Source: a virus. Taken from it: a stretch of DNA of 29,384 nucleotides. The position numbers and the translations under genes were made by a program. Where the stretch lies: the IMG/VR virus record IMGVR_UViG_3300048032_000140, positions 1-29,384 of that record. One strand, 5' to 3'. The notes under the pieces are model-generated. The model had not been told where the DNA came from. It saw nothing but the letters and a program-made list of their open reading frames with translations, and did not search any database. This document shows, piece after piece, positions 26,379-29,384 of this stretch (the first letter of the stretch is position 1; each line of letters opens with the position of its first letter).

Positions 26379-27166
26379 TGAGTGATTATGGCTTAACAGT
26401 ATATAATGATAATAACGGGTTAATGTTTGACTCTTCTCGTAAAATGAATAGTTATGTTGTTACTGAAATTGGAACAGGATTGGGACCTAGTATTACGATA
26501 GGTTCAGATGATTTTGTTTTTGTAAAGGTACCATATGGTCAAGCAAGCAGTTTTGCAACCACTGTAGTGTTTATGGGCGCACCCTTAACTATACCACCAA
26601 CTGCGCCGGCATTTTATGGACAAGATTTTACTCTGACTAACAACAATGGTATTAGTAACACCACATGGACATCCCCTACTCCAGTAATCCTAGATTACTT
26701 TGTAGTACGACATTCTAGTCAAATATCATCTACGGATGATTATGGTCTAGTTGTGTACAACGAAGATCAAACTGTACAATTTGATAGTAGATCCATAACA
26801 TTAGGACAGCATTTTAAGATCAACAGTTTTTATGAAACGAGAACTGTGGATGCTTGGTCACCACAAAATGGTGGTGAAGAACTAGGATCTTCAGGTGACT
26901 ACGTTGAACTTTCAAAATGGACAAATGGAGTAGTTGGTGGACTTATTACTAGTTCTACGGTTATAGGCCTATGGATTGGTCCACGTCATGCTATAAATTA
27001 TTTCAGTACTGCGATCGACCTCGGCAACTCTGGCGATGACGATGATTCACCGCTGGGGCCACCCGGCGGCAACGGACTCCCAACCAGCGGTGGTAACTTT
27101 GCCACAAGTACTGAAAGTTATAATAATTCCATTAATGCAATGATCGTTACTGGCGTATTAATTTAA
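26378..27166 (+). CDS. Two-module YGL virion protein with a glycine-rich tip
   Basis: The 262-residue protein carries two copies of the YGL module: DYGLTVYNDNNGLMFDSSRK at residues 3-22, and DYGLVVYNEDQTVQFDSRSI starting near 121. Each is followed by about 100 residues of beta-rich sequence. After the second module comes an acidic and Gly/Pro-rich stretch (SGDDDDSPLGPPGGNGLP, about 218-235) and a short hydrophobic end (SINAMIVTGVLI). Local GC rises in the Gly/Pro stretch compared with the AT-rich surroundings, which may mark a variable or acquired tip. Function unknown; context points to fibre or adhesin decoration. Confidence 0.65.
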   Translation: MSDYGLTVYNDNNGLMFDSSRKMNSYVVTEIGTGLGPSITIGSDDFVFVKVPYGQASSFATTVVFMGAPLTIPPTAPAFYGQDFTLTNNNGISNTTWTSPTPVILDYFVVRHSSQISSTDDYGLVVYNEDQTVQFDSRSITLGQHFKINSFYETRTVDAWSPQNGGEELGSSGDYVELSKWTNGVVGGLITSSTVIGLWIGPRHAINYFSTAIDLGNSGDDDDSPLGPPGGNGLPTSGGNFATSTESYNNSINAMIVTGVLI

Positions 27167-27180
27167 AAAAGAGAAAGAAA

Positions 27181-27621
27181 ATGATTTATTACATCGCATA
27201 CATTAGAAATAATGAAATACAAACATTAAAGTTAGCCAGTGGCTCTAACGAACCTGAAGGTTTAAGAGAAGATGGCACAACAATTGTACACATCGATTTT
27301 GTTGTTCAAGACAAAACAGATTTTATACAAACTCATTATTGGGATGGTGACTGGAAACAAAGAGAACCTTCTCCAAATATACATTCTTCTTGGGTAGATG
27401 GAGAATGGGTTTGGGATCAAGAAGATCTAATGAATGAAGTCAGATTTATGAGAAATCGCATTATAGCGAGCACTGACTGGACTCAGCTCTCAGACTCTCC
27501 ACTATCTACTGATATGAAGAATGCGTGGGCGGGGTATCGTCAAGAATTAAGAGACTTAGACTTTATTGATCCGGATATGTCAAATATTAATCAGGTTAAC
27601 TGGCCAGAACCCCCACAATAA
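27181..27621 (+). CDS. Phage tail assembly chaperone-like protein (Phage_tail_APC type)
   Basis: This 146-residue protein has a variable N-terminal beta region (WDGDWKQREPSPN, WVDGEWVWD). Its C-terminal domain, EVRFMRNRIIASTDWTQLSD then SPLSTDMKNAWAGYRQELRD and VNWPEPPQ, is the very characteristic pattern of the Phage_tail_APC (PF16778) domain. This domain is found at the end of fibre operons, and such proteins are thought to assist fibre or tail assembly. A purine-rich AAAAGAGAAAG directly upstream supports the ATG. It is the last gene before the terminator. Confidence 0.82.
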   Translation: MIYYIAYIRNNEIQTLKLASGSNEPEGLREDGTTIVHIDFVVQDKTDFIQTHYWDGDWKQREPSPNIHSSWVDGEWVWDQEDLMNEVRFMRNRIIASTDWTQLSDSPLSTDMKNAWAGYRQELRDLDFIDPDMSNINQVNWPEPPQ

Positions 27622-27675
27622 TTATTTACTTAATCTCTGAAATTAGAATATTATAAGTAAAGTAAATATTTTTTT

Positions 27676-27713
27676 AAAAATGTGCTTAGACTTCGTTTAT
27701 GCACATTTTTTTT
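27676..27713 (+). terminator. Intrinsic terminator ending the gp8-adhesin operon
   Basis: A perfect 10-bp stem AAAAATGTGC (27676-27685) with GCACATTTTT (27701-27710) encloses a 15-base loop and is followed by three more T, giving an 8-T run. The A-run on the left side means it could also work on the minus strand. It separates the chaperone gene from the next late promoter. Confidence 0.85.
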
Positions 27714-27715
27714 GT

Positions 27716-27723
27716 TATAAATA
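27716..27723 (+). promoter_or_regulatory. T4-type late promoter box before the tetrapeptide-repeat gene
   Basis: An exact TATAAATA begins three bases after the terminator T-run. Transcription would start near 27729-27731, leaving a leader of about 45 bases before the GTG start at 27775. Confidence 0.8.
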
Positions 27724-27774
27724 AAGGGGTCATTAACCAATAAACTTTAACTTTAGCTAAAGAGAGACGATATC

Positions 27775-29384
27775 GTGTCAGCATCTAGTATACCACTAAA
27801 AATTAAAAATACCGATGGTGACCTACAGGAATTCACTCCAGCGCAAGAGATGTATCTTGCGGTAAAGGTGGGTGAAGCATTAGCGGAGGCCTCCGCTGGT
27901 GATGTCGGTGACATCAGTCTAACCAATGGTACAAACATCGGTTCTTTTGTAGATACGTACTACAATGAACCAGCGGGTACACACCCAATGTCTGCTATCA
28001 CTGGCACAAGTGTAACTACAACCTTGAAACAGGTTGCTGGTTCCGCGAGTGAATCTGGTTCTGATTTTGCCCGTCCTGTCGGTTATTATGCAGATAATTC
28101 TAATCCTGGCTTCTACGAAATGGTAGACTCAGATTTAGATAATCTCACAAATCGTGCACTAAAAAATGTGGAGACCCTAGGTCTTCAGGGTGCATATGAA
28201 CTTTCAACGTCCTCGCCAGGCAGTGATTGGACCAAACACATCGATGGTGTGTTCTCCGATACTCATGGTGACGGTACAACAACTCAATACCACATCTGGA
28301 AGAAAGTTACTTTGGCAACACCACCAGCCGGTGTTACCACTACACGTCCAGTTGCAACCGACTATGATGGTACTTCATCATTCAGCGGTTTTAAAGAAAT
28401 GTCAGACGCGGAAATCAAGTATACACTTGGTCAACGCGCTAAGTCACTCCGAGCAACAGCAGGTGCGATTGGTTCATACCAGTTGCGTTCATCTGCACAA
28501 GGTGCTCCAACTCTAGCAGGTACATGGGTACCACGAGGTTCTGCCTCTAACACCCGTCGTACTATTGTCGACGTTGCATACTCTCGTACACGTAACTCAG
28601 CTTACACACGTACAAGAATCTCTGCATATACTCGTAACCGTATTTCAACATATACTCGTAATAGTGTAGATACTTTCTCACGTACGTTTGTTGGAGAATA
28701 TACGGGAGCGTATTCACGTGACTTCGTAGGAAACTATGCTCGTGACTATGTAGGCAACTACGCAAGAACTCGCGTTTCATCATATACACGTAACAGACTA
28801 ACTGCATTTACTGGTTATTTTGCCGGTACTTACAACCGTTCACGTGTTTCTACATATGTCCGAAACCGAATCACACCATTTACTGGTACATTCTCACGCA
28901 ATAGAGTTTCTTCTTATACTCGTGGTCGTGTATCAACTTACACAGGTACTTACTCACGTACACGCAGTTCTGCTTACACAGCAGACTACACTCGTACTCG
29001 TGTGTCAGCATACACCGGAACTTACTCAGGAACTTATTCCCGTAACCGTGTATCTGCATATGCCGGTACCTACACACGCAACCGTGTATCAACTTATGCA
29101 CGTACTAGTACTCGAACTCGTACATCTGCTTACTCAGCAGACTACACCCGTACTCGTATAACTAATTACACACGTGACCGTGTAACAAACTTCGCAGGCG
29201 TTTTCTCTCGTGCACGTGTTTCATCATACACACGCAATCGAGTTACTAACTTCGCTGGTAACTTCGTAGGTAACTATGCTCGTGGATTCGTGGGTAACTA
29301 CTCACGTGGCTTCGCAGGCAACTACTCTCGTGGTTATGCTGGTGATTATGTTGGTAACTACGCTCGTGTTTCTACTCGTACATC
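27775..29384 (+). CDS. Tetrapeptide-repeat fibre-like structural protein (partial, 3' end beyond window)
   Basis: An open frame runs from a GTG at 27775 to the window edge: 536 codons with no stop. AGAGAG lies about 9 bases before the GTG, a stop (TAG at 27774-19) lies upstream in frame, and the first ATG is 25 codons in, so GTG is the best start. Residues 1-55 (SASSIPLKIKNTDGDLQEFT, AQEMYLAVKVGEAL) resemble a conserved head seen in marine T4-like structural proteins. Residues about 56-268 are mixed beta with WTKHIDGVFSDTHGDGTTTQ, YHIWKKV and ALGQR-like helix TLGQRAKSLRATAG. From residue 269 the protein is a perfect tetrapeptide repeat, alternating aromatic-led (YTRN, FVGN) and Arg-led (RVST) units. 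It is very rich in Tyr, Arg, Thr and Ser. Probably a long fibre; role inferred. Confidence 0.8.
   Translation, partial: MSASSIPLKIKNTDGDLQEFTPAQEMYLAVKVGEALAEASAGDVGDISLTNGTNIGSFVDTYYNEPAGTHPMSAITGTSVTTTLKQVAGSASESGSDFARPVGYYADNSNPGFYEMVDSDLDNLTNRALKNVETLGLQGAYELSTSSPGSDWTKHIDGVFSDTHGDGTTTQYHIWKKVTLATPPAGVTTTRPVATDYDGTSSFSGFKEMSDAEIKYTLGQRAKSLRATAGAIGSYQLRSSAQGAPTLAGTWVPRGSASNTRRTIVDVAYSRTRNSAYTRTRISAYTRNRISTYTRNSVDTFSRTFVGEYTGAYSRDFVGNYARDYVGNYARTRVSSYTRNRLTAFTGYFAGTYNRSRVSTYVRNRITPFTGTFSRNRVSSYTRGRVSTYTGTYSRTRSSAYTADYTRTRVSAYTGTYSGTYSRNRVSAYAGTYTRNRVSTYARTSTRTRTSAYSADYTRTRITNYTRDRVTNFAGVFSRARVSSYTRNRVTNFAGNFVGNYARGFVGNYSRGFAGNYSRGYAGDYVGNYARVSTRT
28579..29384 (+). repeat. 67 tandem 12-bp/4-residue repeats inside the fibre-like gene
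   Basis: Reading from Y269, 67 successive tetrads keep register with no insertion or deletion up to the last two bases of the window. Position 1 is Y, F or R (S three times); position 2 is a small or beta-branched residue; position 3 is R or G after an aromatic and S or T after Arg; position 4 is usually N, T, S, A or D. Common pairs are YTRN-RVST and YARG-FVGN. Codons vary, so selection is on the protein. Confidence 0.9.

Noticed and set aside
28190-29161. Open frames on both strands within the tetrapeptide-repeat gene (28190-28516 and 28820-29161 plus; 28562-28807 and 28880-29101 minus)
   Set aside because: They are in other frames of the GTG-started gene at 27775, with repeat-driven low-complexity translations and no ribosome sites.

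Overview
This window looks like part of the late virion-structure region of a large T4-like (far-T4, probably marine) contractile-tailed phage. The evidence is a run of recognisable T4-type baseplate genes (gp48-, gp53-, gp27-, gp5-, gp25-, gp6- and gp8-like), a partial gp4-like head-completion gene, and copies of the T4-type late promoter box TATAAATA in intergenic positions. There are no rRNA or tRNA genes, no insertion sequences, and almost no non-coding space. The host cannot be named from this sequence.

Layout. Positions 1-777 hold two genes on the minus strand: the 5' part of a gp4-like gene and a small SAM methyltransferase. Positions 778-829 are a compact promoter region with two late promoter boxes facing each other. 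Positions 830-9331 are a tightly packed plus-strand baseplate operon: tube cap, gp53 wedge, gp27-like hub, lysozyme-less gp5-like spike, an unassigned coiled-coil protein, then from a second late promoter gp25, gp6 and a gp7/gpI-position protein. Genes mostly overlap by 1-4 bases (TAATG or ATGA), so translational coupling is likely.

Positions 9346-14822 hold the most striking unit: a 1333-residue collagen-like fibre, a DUF6445-type 2-oxoglutarate/Fe(II) oxygenase, and a GT-A glycosyltransferase. A third late promoter then drives gp8, a 2127-residue DUF4815-type baseplate/fibre protein, a small coiled-coil protein, a 1064-residue multi-module adhesin with a J-like C-terminus, two small YGL-module proteins and a tail-assembly-chaperone-like protein. 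The operon ends at a strong intrinsic terminator near 27.7 kb. A fourth plus-strand late promoter follows, driving a GTG-started gene that runs off the window. That gene encodes 67 consecutive tetrapeptide repeats rich in Tyr/Phe and Arg.

How it works together. The baseplate genes build the hub, wedges and spike. The collagen fibre, modular adhesin and tetrapeptide-repeat protein are three different elongated scaffolds that probably provide host contact. The oxygenase and glycosyltransferase directly behind the collagen gene suggest a hydroxylate-then-glycosylate modification cassette for the collagen fibre. That is an inference from gene order and residue patterns, and is the best candidate here for an undescribed system.
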